Assembly: GCF_014207605.1 (NCBI RefSeq)
Contig: NZ_JACHHI010000001.1
Coordinates: 186,001-250,000 of the forward strand
Origin: Negativicoccus succinicivorans
GTDB taxonomy: Bacteria; Bacillota; Negativicutes; Veillonellales; Negativicoccaceae
DNA length: 64,000 nt
Reading direction: 5' to 3'
Position 1 is the stretch's first letter. Each line of letters begins with the position of its first letter. Below are positions 15,673-23,742 of the stretch, piece after piece. The notes under the pieces are model-generated. The model was given only the letters and a program-made list of their open reading frames with translations, was not told where the DNA came from and ran no database searches. Position numbers and translations under genes: made by a program.

Positions 15673-16604
15673 AATTGATATCTCACCGCGGCGAACGCAT
15701 TGCCGGTGGCATTGTCGCTACTGTATTCCGGTGCTGCAAGAAATGGTTGCAAATGAAGATTTCTTAAAATCTCCGAAAACTCATTGCGCAAATACATGTT
15801 TGCAAATACACCGCCGACCGCAATAAAGGGACGTCCTTGTTCAAAATTTAAACGCTTCGCAGTACGGGCTAAAATACGACAAATGTAATCGAATACGGAT
15901 ACCGCTAAATCCTGCTTTGAGAGATCCCCCTTCTCATATACTTTGCGCAATTGCGTTTCCGCACCGGCAAAACTGAGTGAATCCAGTCTTCGCGGTAGCG
16001 ACAAGCGATACGAAAGTTTCCCTTGTTGCGCCAACCTTTCCAAAGAAGGTCCGGCAGGAAAAGGCAAGCCCAACATGACGCCAATGCGGTCGATCAACTG
16101 TCCGGCAGAAATATCGTCGCTCGTAGCCAACTCGGCAATGGCAAGTCCCTCCGTTTGCCATTTCACTTCCAACCAATCGGTAGTGCCGCCGCTCAGATGC
16201 AGCATATAAAGCGGCTCCTGCCAAAGTTCCGGGTAATCGCGAATGGCTGCAAAAACGTGATTTTCCTGATGACTGAAGCGGTACAAAGGAACACGTAAGA
16301 CACTTGCCAGCGAATGCGCTGTTCCTAATCCGGCCAAAAAAGCCGGCATATAGGAATCTTCCCGACGACGCGGAACAGCGGACACGCCAATCACATCTAT
16401 CTTTCCGGCGTATTCTTGCCGCAATTGCATGATCAACTCCGGCAAATTACGAACATGTTGGTAAAGCATTTCGGATTGAGAAAGACCGCGTTTTCCCGCC
16501 TTAACCTTTAAAAGGCGTCGTGCTTGTGTCACGACTTCGAATTTTTCATTGACAATAGCTACGGATGTAGTGTAACAACTGGTATCAATGCCGAGTGCAT
16601 GCAT
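15654..16604 (-). CDS. TsaD/Kae1-like paralogue (O-sialoglycoprotein endopeptidase family), function unknown
   Basis: A 316-residue ASKHA-fold protein related to TsaD, the t6A tRNA-modification enzyme. The metal-binding HxxxH is kept (His112 and His116 in SHQENHVF), as are LHLSGGTT and GGVFANMYLRNEF. The usual N-terminal SCDET is SCYTT here, and overall it is shorter and divergent. Such paralogues occur next to xseA/nusB in many clostridia-like genomes in addition to a true tsaD. The presence of mtaB at 41.6 kb implies t6A is made, so a true tsaD should exist elsewhere. Role is open. Confidence 0.85.
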   Translation of the reverse strand: MHALGIDTSCYTTSVAIVNEKFEVVTQARRLLKVKAGKRGLSQSEMLYQHVRNLPELIMQLRQEYAGKIDVIGVSAVPRRREDSYMPAFLAGLGTAHSLASVLRVPLYRFSHQENHVFAAIRDYPELWQEPLYMLHLSGGTTDWLEVKWQTEGLAIAELATSDDISAGQLIDRIGVMLGLPFPAGPSLERLAQQGKLSYRLSLPRRLDSLSFAGAETQLRKVYEKGDLSKQDLAVSVFDYICRILARTAKRLNFEQGRPFIAVGGVFANMYLRNEFSEILRNLHLQPFLAAPEYSSDNATGNAFAAVRYQLCAFKQ

Positions 16605-16606
16605 AA

Positions 16607-16996
16607 TCAGGAATCTTTCATGGCAGCATCCAATACTCCGTTAACAAATCGTACGGCTTCATCGGTAGAATATTGGCGTGTTAAATCCAACGCTTCATTG
16701 ATGATAATAGCTGGTGTCAGTTCCTCGTCCTCAATATATTTACTTTCCGCAATCGCCATCCGCAGTAGCACCAGATCCACTTTATTCATTTGTGCAGTGT
16801 TCCAGTTTTTACTGTATCGATTGATAAGAACATCAATCGCCGTTTGATTTTGATCAACAGCAGTGATTATTTTTTGCGCATATTCATCATGACCGCTACT
16901 CTCCTGATCCGGTAATACAGATTTTTCCGCCTCAGGATTGATTTCATGACTGTAGAGCAATTGCAAAGCCTGAATCCTGGCTTGTCTTCTGGTCAT
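16607..16996 (-). CDS. nusB: Transcription antitermination factor NusB
   Basis: A 129-residue all-helical protein with the N-terminal motif RRQARIQALQLLYSHEI and the C-terminal VRFVNGVLDAA, typical of NusB. It binds boxA with S10 during rRNA antitermination. It overlaps the preceding Asp23-family gene by four bases. Confidence 0.95.
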   Translation of the reverse strand: MTRRQARIQALQLLYSHEINPEAEKSVLPDQESSGHDEYAQKIITAVDQNQTAIDVLINRYSKNWNTAQMNKVDLVLLRMAIAESKYIEDEELTPAIIINEALDLTRQYSTDEAVRFVNGVLDAAMKDS

Positions 16997-17358
16997 ATGG
17001 GTTCCTCATTTACAACGGTTTCAATATAAATCTGTATTTCTTTAATGGTAATTCCCTCTTCTTCTTTCCATTTTTGAATGATTTCTGACTGCAGCTTACG
17101 ACATAGGGGAATGATTTCATAACCGTAATACAAAATCAAGGAAACGGCAATATACCAACCATCCTTGTGTTTGCTTAGAACAATGCCGTGAATCAGCTTA
17201 CGGCGACTCATTGGTAGCGATGTCATAAATTCATCCATCATATGTTCTGTAATGGCGGCGACACCCGGCTCGGCCATGATCCTATCACGAATCTTCATGG
17301 CCATCAGATTATATGCCAACTGCATATTTACGTCGGTAGTTTTGTTATTTGGTGCCAT
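16993..17358 (-). CDS. Asp23/Gls24 family envelope stress response protein (second copy)
   Basis: A 121-residue Asp23-like protein. The C-terminal half VSLILYYGYEIIPLCRKL, followed by KEIQIYIETV, matches the beta-helix pattern of the family; the N-terminal half is divergent. The start ATG at 17358 overlaps the first Asp23 gene by 14 bases and gives the normal family length; a longer upstream frame is a shadow of that gene. An alternative ATG at 17325 lacks an SD. Confidence 0.8.
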   Translation of the reverse strand: MAPNNKTTDVNMQLAYNLMAMKIRDRIMAEPGVAAITEHMMDEFMTSLPMSRRKLIHGIVLSKHKDGWYIAVSLILYYGYEIIPLCRKLQSEIIQKWKEEEGITIKEIQIYIETVVNEEPI

Positions 17359-17731
17359 CGTCTGACACGCTTTCCATCGGTTCAAAAGCAATGCTTTGCA
17401 CATATACATTGATGGCCAGTACGGTAACCCCTGTATACTTTTCCAAAGTGCTGCGTACCGCCTCCTGCAATCGCAAAGTAAGGTCAGGGATTCGCAAACC
17501 ATACCTCACACGAAGGTAAAGGTCCACTTTTACTTCGTTTTCATTAGAATCAATCGATACTCCCAGTGTATTCGGATCTTTTCCGAACATGGAGCTGATG
17601 TCATGGATTAATGTGGACTCCATGCCAACGATATCCGAAAATTCTCTGGTAGCTATTCCCACAATAGCTGCGAGAGCCTGATCGGATATTTGAATATCTC
17701 CCCACTCGGTATGCTCTGCTGCAAGTGACAT
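17345..17731 (-). CDS. Asp23/Gls24 family envelope stress response protein (first copy)
   Basis: A 128-residue protein with the family motifs WGDIQISDQALAAIVGIAT, MESTLI, EVKVDLYLRVRYGLRIPDL and VLAINVYVQSI. Members act at the cell envelope in Gram-positive bacteria. The start ATG at 17731 has an AAAGGAGATCC leader and is preferred over one seven codons upstream. It follows efp after a hairpin and is the first of two tandem, divergent copies before nusB. Confidence 0.9.
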   Translation of the reverse strand: MSLAAEHTEWGDIQISDQALAAIVGIATREFSDIVGMESTLIHDISSMFGKDPNTLGVSIDSNENEVKVDLYLRVRYGLRIPDLTLRLQEAVRSTLEKYTGVTVLAINVYVQSIAFEPMESVSDDGTK

Positions 17732-17748
17732 GGATCTCCTTTGATGTA

Positions 17749-17777
17749 ACAAAAGCGATGAAAATCATCGCTTTTGT
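17749..17777 (-). terminator. Hairpin between efp and the first asp23 gene (weak terminator or processing site)
   Basis: A perfect 13-base inverted repeat (17749-17761 and 17765-17777) with an AAA/TTT loop. On the minus strand it is followed by only two T and then by the asp23 SD, so it is a weak terminator or an RNA stability or attenuation element. Confidence 0.55.
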
Positions 17778-17789
17778 AGACTTCTAAAA

Positions 17790-18347
17790 TTATGCGCGTT
17801 CGATGTAGGCGCCTGAACGGGTATCAATTCGCAAAACGTCGCCTTCATTAATAAACATCGGCACCTTTACAACATATCCTGTTTCTAATTTTGCCGGTTT
17901 CGTTCCGCCTGTAGCCGTATCTCCACGAATTCCCGGGTCTGTTTCAACTACCGTCAAATCTACAGAGTTTGGCAGCTCAACACCGATAATTGTGCCGTTA
18001 AAGAACAGTACCGTGATTTCCATATTTTCTTTCAAAAAATTCAGAGCTTCCGTTAACTGATCTTTCGTCAGCATAACCTGATCATAGGTTTCTGTATCCA
18101 TGAAATTGAAGCTGTCACCGTCTGCATAAAGATATTGCATCGGGCGTCGATCCACTTGCGCTTTCGGTAATTTTTCACCCGCGTTAAAGGTGCGTTCTAT
18201 GACCGCACCGGTTTGCAAGTTTTTGATTTTGGCACGTACGAAAGCGGCCCCCTTACCTGGTTTAACGTGCTGGAAATCCACTACCTGCCATACTTGATTG
18301 TCAATTTCAATCGTTACACCCGGGCGAAAATCGTTACTAGAAATCAT
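17790..18347 (-). CDS. efp: Elongation factor P
   Basis: A 185-residue EF-P of normal length. The modification-loop region reads [13 protein letters not shown] near residues 28-40, and the C-terminal OB domain has [16 protein letters not shown] and [13 protein letters not shown]. It relieves ribosome stalling at polyproline. It has a GGAGG SD and follows pepP by 35 bases, the usual pepP-efp pair. Confidence 0.97.
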   Translation of the reverse strand: MISSNDFRPGVTIEIDNQVWQVVDFQHVKPGKGAAFVRAKIKNLQTGAVIERTFNAGEKLPKAQVDRRPMQYLYADGDSFNFMDTETYDQVMLTKDQLTEALNFLKENMEITVLFFNGTIIGVELPNSVDLTVVETDPGIRGDTATGGTKPAKLETGYVVKVPMFINEGDVLRIDTRSGAYIERA

Positions 18348-18382
18348 CTGTTAAGCCTCCACTTCAAATACTCTATTGACTT

Positions 18383-19432
18383 TTAAAGCTCCATTAATTC
18401 ATGGGGGAAAAGCGTGATTACCTCAGGTTCTCCCTCTTTTACCACTACTGTATCTTCAATCCGTATACCGCCATATCCGGATATATATATCCCCGGCTCT
18501 ACGGTAACTACCATATTAGGTTCCAACACGGTTTCACATTTCGGTGATAGTGTAGGTAACTCATGTATTTCCAACCCTACCCCATGGCCAAGCGAATGAA
18601 TGAAATATTGATTCAGCCCTGCCTTCACGAATTCCTGTCGCGCAAATGCATCGATAGTGTGGGCCGCTACACCGCTTCGAACTTTTTTTACACTTTCTCT
18701 TTGTACGTGTGCGACCGCGTCATATAGTTGTCTCTGTCGATCGCTTGCTGAACCGATCACAAAGGTGCGTGTCATATCAGAATGATAGCCGCGATACACT
18801 GCGCCAAAATCGATCGTCACGAAGTCACCGATCTCAATGCGCTTGTCGGTTGCCGTACCATGCGGCAATGCGGAACGTTTACCCGAAGCAACAATCGTAG
18901 CAAACGCGGTATGTTCCGAACCATGCGCAAGCATGGCCTGTTCCAAAGCAATACGTACTTCATTTTCGGTGCGTTGTGCTGCGATCTGCGGTAAAATATC
19001 ATGTAACGCATTCGCCGCCATTTGTGCGGCTCTTTTTAAATAGTAAAGCTCCGTATCTATTTTGACTTGACGCAATGGATCTAAATCGATGTTATTTATG
19101 ACTAGTTCAGGACACTGTTCTTGCAACTTCCAATATGCCATTACCGATAATGAACTTGCTTCTACCGATAATAAGGATATATTTTCCTCTTGTAAGATTT
19201 TACTGATGGTGGCATATAATTGTCCTTGATGATTGACAACTTCCCAATCTTCAGCCTCCGCCGTCGCCTGTTCCGTATACCTGGAATCGGTGATTAAAAG
19301 ATGTCTTTGCGGTGTAATTAAAAGTTCGGTGCTGTCACCGGTAAAATCACTCAGAAATCTGACGTTCTCATCTTTATGCACCCAAATGGCAGAATGATCC
19401 TGTGGTTTGGGAAGGTGATTTTGAGCTACCAT
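18383..19432 (-). CDS. pepP: Xaa-Pro aminopeptidase (M24 family)
   Basis: A 349-residue pita-bread metallopeptidase removing N-terminal residues before proline. All five metal ligands are visible: Asp208, Asp219, His283, Glu312 and Glu326, in IDFGAVYRGYHSDM, LGHGVGLEIHE, TVEPGIY and GIRIEDT. The N-terminal creatinase-like domain is complete. It is 67 bases after cobC and is adjacent to efp. Confidence 0.94.
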   Translation of the reverse strand: MVAQNHLPKPQDHSAIWVHKDENVRFLSDFTGDSTELLITPQRHLLITDSRYTEQATAEAEDWEVVNHQGQLYATISKILQEENISLLSVEASSLSVMAYWKLQEQCPELVINNIDLDPLRQVKIDTELYYLKRAAQMAANALHDILPQIAAQRTENEVRIALEQAMLAHGSEHTAFATIVASGKRSALPHGTATDKRIEIGDFVTIDFGAVYRGYHSDMTRTFVIGSASDRQRQLYDAVAHVQRESVKKVRSGVAAHTIDAFARQEFVKAGLNQYFIHSLGHGVGLEIHELPTLSPKCETVLEPNMVVTVEPGIYISGYGGIRIEDTVVVKEGEPEVITLFPHELMEL

Positions 19433-19499
19433 GTATAACGCCTTCCTGTATATTTATTCAACATAATATTACCATAAAAAGTATTTAAAAACTATGATT

Positions 19500-20117
19500 T
19501 TAACTTATAATTTTTTTTAAATGATGCGTGTCATTGAGAAGTGCCAACAAGTTGCGATCGCCATAATATTCGATCATGGTAACATTGGCATTCGCCTGCC
19601 GAAAATTCCAGGCGAGGTCCAGATCTAAACCAAGTAAAGTACACAAAATACAGCGGATAGTGCCGCCGTGACATACAATGGCTACCGCCTCATCCGGATG
19701 ATTATGAGTGATCTCTTCGATCGTTTTCGCGGCACGATGCTGAACATCGCCAAACGACTCTCCGTTGGAAATACGCACGCTTGACGCATTGGCATACATA
19801 TGCTCAATGCTTCCCGGCCACTTGGAATTAATCTGCTCATAGGTAAGACCTTCCCAGTCACCGAAATTAATTTCTCGTAATCCCGAACGTAATTCAACAG
19901 TAAGACCTTTGGATATGGCCAAAGGTTGTGCCGTTTCCACAGCACGCTCTAAATCACTCGAATAAATGGCGTCTAATGGCAAATCGGCAAAATAATCCAC
20001 CAAACATTGTGCCTGCCGACGCCCTAAATCACTCAGCGCGACATCCGTCACGCCTTGATACTGACCGGAAAAATTCCAAACGGTTTCACCGTGGCGAATC
20101 AAATAAAGTGTAATCAC
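19500..20117 (-). CDS. cobC: Histidine phosphatase, probable alpha-ribazole-phosphate phosphatase
   Basis: A 205-residue phosphoglycerate-mutase-like phosphatase with the RHGE motif at residues 8-11, LREINFGDWEGLTYE, and the second catalytic His in VCHGGTIRC. In the cobalamin cluster it most likely removes the 5'-phosphate of alpha-ribazole or adenosylcobalamin-phosphate. It starts with GTG overlapping the cobD stop (GTGA). By sequence alone it could be another phosphatase; the context carries the call. Confidence 0.82.
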   Translation of the reverse strand: MITLYLIRHGETVWNFSGQYQGVTDVALSDLGRRQAQCLVDYFADLPLDAIYSSDLERAVETAQPLAISKGLTVELRSGLREINFGDWEGLTYEQINSKWPGSIEHMYANASSVRISNGESFGDVQHRAAKTIEEITHNHPDEAVAIVCHGGTIRCILCTLLGLDLDLAWNFRQANANVTMIEYYGDRNLLALLNDTHHLKKIIS

Positions 20118-21190
20118 GAGGACTGCGATACCTCCTTAGAAATAGCCGCAAACAACCTGTCATTGGCGGCGGCCTGACGAATAGCAATCCGTACATGGTA
20201 CGAATCAAGGCCGGGATAATTGTCACAATTGCGAATCATTAAGCCCTGCGCCAATAAACGTTCGGTAAGTTCAGCAGCCGTGAGTTTTCTCTGCAAATTC
20301 AGCAGAATAAAATTAGCTGTAGGCGGATATATAAAAAGTTCCGGGAGCGCTGTATATTTTTCATATACACGCTTTTTTTCCTCATAGACAAATTTTTGCG
20401 TATTTTGAAAATACTCTATATCATTCAAGGCGGCTTTTAAATAAGAAGCCGCCAGAGCATTTACATTCCAAATGTCGAGATCAGCATGCATGGTTTCCGC
20501 TAATTCCGGCGCAGTAAACATGACGCCGGCCCGCAAGCCAGGGATGCCCCAAAATTTTGTCAACGAATGTAAAACCACAAAGTCATCCCGTTTATCGACA
20601 AGGCTTCTGGCCGTATCCAGATCAGGATTAAAATCAATAAACGACTCGTCCACCAGAATACGTGCGCCACGTGTGCGTGCCGCTTGTAACCACTTCTTTA
20701 GTTGACTGACATCGGTATATACGCCGGTCGGATTATTGGGTGAGCAAATGCAAAGGACTTCCCCCTTGCTCATCTTCGTCACACTGTTTGGGATATCTTC
20801 CCATGCAATTTGGCGAATTTCCGCTCCGACCGAAATAGCCGCCCGTGCATATTCACTGAATGTCGGCACGGGGATCCAAACGGTAGACGGCCGCCAATAT
20901 CTAAAGACAGTAAATAAAAGTTCCGTAGCTCCGTTGCCAAGTACAACTCCGGCCTCATCGTGTTGATAAAACCGGGACAGTGCTTTTCGTAACGTCCTAT
21001 TATTGGGTTCCGGATAATGCAAAGCCAAGGTTGGCCAATCCTGTAACGCCTCCACGCCTTCCGGCGAAAGGCCTAACGGATTGATATTGGCACTGAAGTC
21101 TTCTACTTGCTCCCGTACAGATGGCGGCAATGCATAAATATTGCCGCCATGTTGGAACGAAGTATATAGTGCATCAAGATCTGCGGACAA
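20114..21190 (-). CDS. cobD: L-threonine-O-3-phosphate decarboxylase
   Basis: A PLP-dependent class I/II aminotransferase-fold enzyme that makes (R)-1-aminopropan-2-ol phosphate for the cobalamin side chain. Motifs are HGGN and NINPLGLS at the N terminus, CSPNNPTG, and the PLP lysine in HSLTKFWGIPGLRAG. A histidinol-phosphate aminotransferase is the look-alike; the neighbours favour CobD. I place the start at the TTG at 21190, because GGAGG lies eight bases upstream. An ATG at 21205 is in frame but has no SD and lies within that SD region. Confidence 0.87.
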   Translation of the reverse strand: MSADLDALYTSFQHGGNIYALPPSVREQVEDFSANINPLGLSPEGVEALQDWPTLALHYPEPNNRTLRKALSRFYQHDEAGVVLGNGATELLFTVFRYWRPSTVWIPVPTFSEYARAAISVGAEIRQIAWEDIPNSVTKMSKGEVLCICSPNNPTGVYTDVSQLKKWLQAARTRGARILVDESFIDFNPDLDTARSLVDKRDDFVVLHSLTKFWGIPGLRAGVMFTAPELAETMHADLDIWNVNALAASYLKAALNDIEYFQNTQKFVYEEKKRVYEKYTALPELFIYPPTANFILLNLQRKLTAAELTERLLAQGLMIRNCDNYPGLDSYHVRIAIRQAAANDRLFAAISKEVSQSS

Positions 21191-22043
21191 AATGTATGCC
21201 TCCATTATAAACTTTTACACAGTCTAAAAATGTCAGTGTATTGCCAAACTCAACCGACAGACCCTTGCGAATATCGTCCAACTTTTTGAGATCTGTCAAT
21301 AGTAAACCGCAAACGGTACCGCTATGCGCAACAATAACGCCGTTAGCACCTAACGCTTTCCCCCACGCGTCCAAATCTGCAAGATACGGACGCGGCAATA
21401 TTCTCTGATTGGCATAGGCACTCATTGTGGCGGCTGTTCCGATTTTTATCATATCACCCTTACGTAAACCTTCTACCAATAAGGTAAGGGCTTTTTGTAT
21501 TTCTTTTTCTTTAGCGGCGCGCTTACTGATCAAATCTTCGCGGGCATTAAATTCTACTGTGTCGATCACTCCGCCTTGATCAAAAATGCAAATATAGGCT
21601 TCCGGAAAATGACCGAGCGGCCGTAAAAAATGTCCTTGCAAATGGTCAAACTGAACAATGCCCGGATAAAAGATGGCATCGCTGGGCTCAATAGACAGTG
21701 CTAAACGCGCCAATTCTTGCATCGACAAATGTCGTCCGGCAGCTAAGGCAACCGCTAAACAAACGGCACTAATATCCGCCGAACTGGAGGCCATACCCTT
21801 ACCGTCCTTCAGTTCGGAATACAATACCACATCAATATCCCGCACAATCCTTAAGTACTCTTTGGTCACCGCTACAGCTTGTTGCGCTTTATACGGAAGC
21901 TCATGGGTTTGAGTGGTCGTTTTAGGCCATGCTGTTGCAATGGAATACCGTTCAATCGGGCAGGTAACTAAAAAGTTTTGGCCGTCAATTTGCCCCTGAA
22001 TTAATTCACCGCATGCTCCCGGAGATTTTACAACAAATTCCAT
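21174..22043 (-). CDS. pduX: GHMP kinase, probable L-threonine kinase of cobalamin synthesis
   Basis: A GHMP-family kinase of about 289 residues. The N-terminal SPGACGELIQG and the ATP loop KGMASSSADIS are visible. PduX phosphorylates L-threonine to give the substrate of CobD, encoded next. The start ATG at 22043 fits the family N terminus; the frame could extend to a TTG at 22070. It overlaps both cobS and cobD by 14 to 17 bases, which implies translational coupling. Confidence 0.85.
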   Translation of the reverse strand: MEFVVKSPGACGELIQGQIDGQNFLVTCPIERYSIATAWPKTTTQTHELPYKAQQAVAVTKEYLRIVRDIDVVLYSELKDGKGMASSSADISAVCLAVALAAGRHLSMQELARLALSIEPSDAIFYPGIVQFDHLQGHFLRPLGHFPEAYICIFDQGGVIDTVEFNAREDLISKRAAKEKEIQKALTLLVEGLRKGDMIKIGTAATMSAYANQRILPRPYLADLDAWGKALGANGVIVAHSGTVCGLLLTDLKKLDDIRKGLSVEFGNTLTFLDCVKVYNGGIHFVRRS

Positions 22044-22780
22044 ACACCGATCCGTTCCTGCAATAACCAAATCAATAAAATAACAATTTCAGATGTTTCT
22101 GTAATGGCACCGTAGGTATCACCGGTAACGCCGCCTAACTTTTCGACGAAATGAATATTCGCCCATTGCATCCAACCAAAGGCAAAAAGCATCGGTAAAA
22201 TGCTTTTAAGTCCGGCCACCGGGATGGCCAATAAAAGGAAAGCGGTAGCTACCTGTAATGTGTATGCAGGAGCATTGTCCGCAAACGCCTTCCCCATTCC
22301 TTGTGGCCGTGCGTAAGGAAAACGTACAATTGTCCAACTCATCAGCCAGCGACTGATCAGCGGCATGATGATGAGTAACGGCCAAAGCGGTCCGGAGATG
22401 TTCATGTATAAACCGATTTTTAACAATACTAAGAAAACAAAGCCGACAATCCCCTCCGAGCCGACGCGGCTGTCTTTCATTATCTCCAGCATTCGTTCCC
22501 GGCTGCGACCTGAAAAGTAGCCGTCACATGTGTCCATAAATCCGTCTGCGTGCAAGCCGCCGGTAATAATCATTTCGGCTAAGACAAGCAATACCGCCAT
22601 CAAAAACGAATCCACCCAACTTGCGGTGAGCCAATACAGCAGCGCAAGAAAAATTCCGATGACCAAACCGACTAAGGGGAAATATGCAACGGAAGCACCG
22701 AATTGATCATCCGGCCACACTTCCTGACGAACGATTTTAAAACGTGTTAAAAATTGTAATCCGATTAAAAAAGGTTTCAT
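22028..22780 (-). CDS. cobS: Adenosylcobinamide-GDP ribazoletransferase (cobalamin synthase)
   Basis: A 250-residue multi-pass membrane enzyme joining the activated lower-ligand nucleoside to adenosylcobinamide-GDP. The acidic motif HADGFMDTCDGYFSGRSRER and KDSRVGSEG are hallmark CobS sequences. Several hydrophobic helices follow. It overlaps cbiB by four bases. Confidence 0.96.
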   Translation of the reverse strand: MKPFLIGLQFLTRFKIVRQEVWPDDQFGASVAYFPLVGLVIGIFLALLYWLTASWVDSFLMAVLLVLAEMIITGGLHADGFMDTCDGYFSGRSRERMLEIMKDSRVGSEGIVGFVFLVLLKIGLYMNISGPLWPLLIIMPLISRWLMSWTIVRFPYARPQGMGKAFADNAPAYTLQVATAFLLLAIPVAGLKSILPMLFAFGWMQWANIHFVEKLGGVTGDTYGAITETSEIVILLIWLLQERIGVWNLL

Positions 22781-23742
22781 AATTCACCCAGCAGTAATAG
22801 CAACGTGATACAAAGCGTCCCGAGAAAAGTACTGGCGTACATTAACTGCACTGTCTTACGAATATGAAAGCGCTGAATTTTCTCATGGGGATCGCCCATG
22901 TAACTCCGAAATTCCGTTTTCCCCTGGTATTGATTATAGCCTCCCAGACGAATCCCCAGTGCGCCCGCAACAGTGGCTTCACTGTAACCGCCATTCGGAC
23001 TGGGATGTGTATGCGCATCGCGACGCATCATCAACCAGGCCTGCCGAGCTGAAAATCCCAGTACGGCACTGCTCACCAACAGTAATCCTGCCGTCAAACG
23101 AGCCGGCACCCAGTTGACCACATCATCCAGCTTTGCCGCTGCGCGACCGAAATACAGATACCGCTCATTCTTATATCCCACCATCGAATCCATGGTATTG
23201 ATCGCACGATATAGAGCGGCCCCCAGCGGTCCCAGCAACCAGAAATAGAATAGCGGTGAAATGATCCCATCGACAATATTTTCTGCTACGGTTTCAATCG
23301 TAGCGCGGGCAATTTCACTTTCCTCCAGGTGTGCTGTATCACGGCCCACTATCCAACTTACTTGGCGACGTGCTTCCGGAAGATTTCTATCGGCAAGGCA
23401 GCGATAAATTTTTTTTGCATCACGAGCCAAAGCATGCGGTGTAATCGTGATGTAAAGAATGAAAATACAACCAATAATATACGCTGTATAATGAATTTCC
23501 GCCAAAATGAACAGAATCATATACACCGGTAAAGCTACACTCAATAAAACGGCGATAACCAAAAATACGCCGTCAGAAATCATCTTTTTAGCACCGGCTG
23601 CGGGACGGAAAAAAACGGACTCCCAAAAACTTATCGCTTTGCCGATCAAAACAACCGGATGAAAACGACTGCGGGGATCACCGATGAAAGTATCGACTAT
23701 CAGCGCCAAAAATGGCACCGCGCAATATAAGTAGGCGGTCAT
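22777..23742 (-). CDS. cbiB: Adenosylcobinamide-phosphate synthase
   Basis: A 321-residue membrane protein of the CbiB/CobD family that attaches aminopropanol phosphate to adenosylcobyric acid. Motifs are DTFIGDP, FHPVVLIG, and near residue 250 GGYSEATVAGALGIRLGG. About five hydrophobic segments are visible. Named cbiB here to avoid confusion with the decarboxylase cobD. It overlaps cobQ and cobS by four bases each. Confidence 0.95.
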   Translation of the reverse strand: MTAYLYCAVPFLALIVDTFIGDPRSRFHPVVLIGKAISFWESVFFRPAAGAKKMISDGVFLVIAVLLSVALPVYMILFILAEIHYTAYIIGCIFILYITITPHALARDAKKIYRCLADRNLPEARRQVSWIVGRDTAHLEESEIARATIETVAENIVDGIISPLFYFWLLGPLGAALYRAINTMDSMVGYKNERYLYFGRAAAKLDDVVNWVPARLTAGLLLVSSAVLGFSARQAWLMMRRDAHTHPSPNGGYSEATVAGALGIRLGGYNQYQGKTEFRSYMGDPHEKIQRFHIRKTVQLMYASTFLGTLCITLLLLLGEL

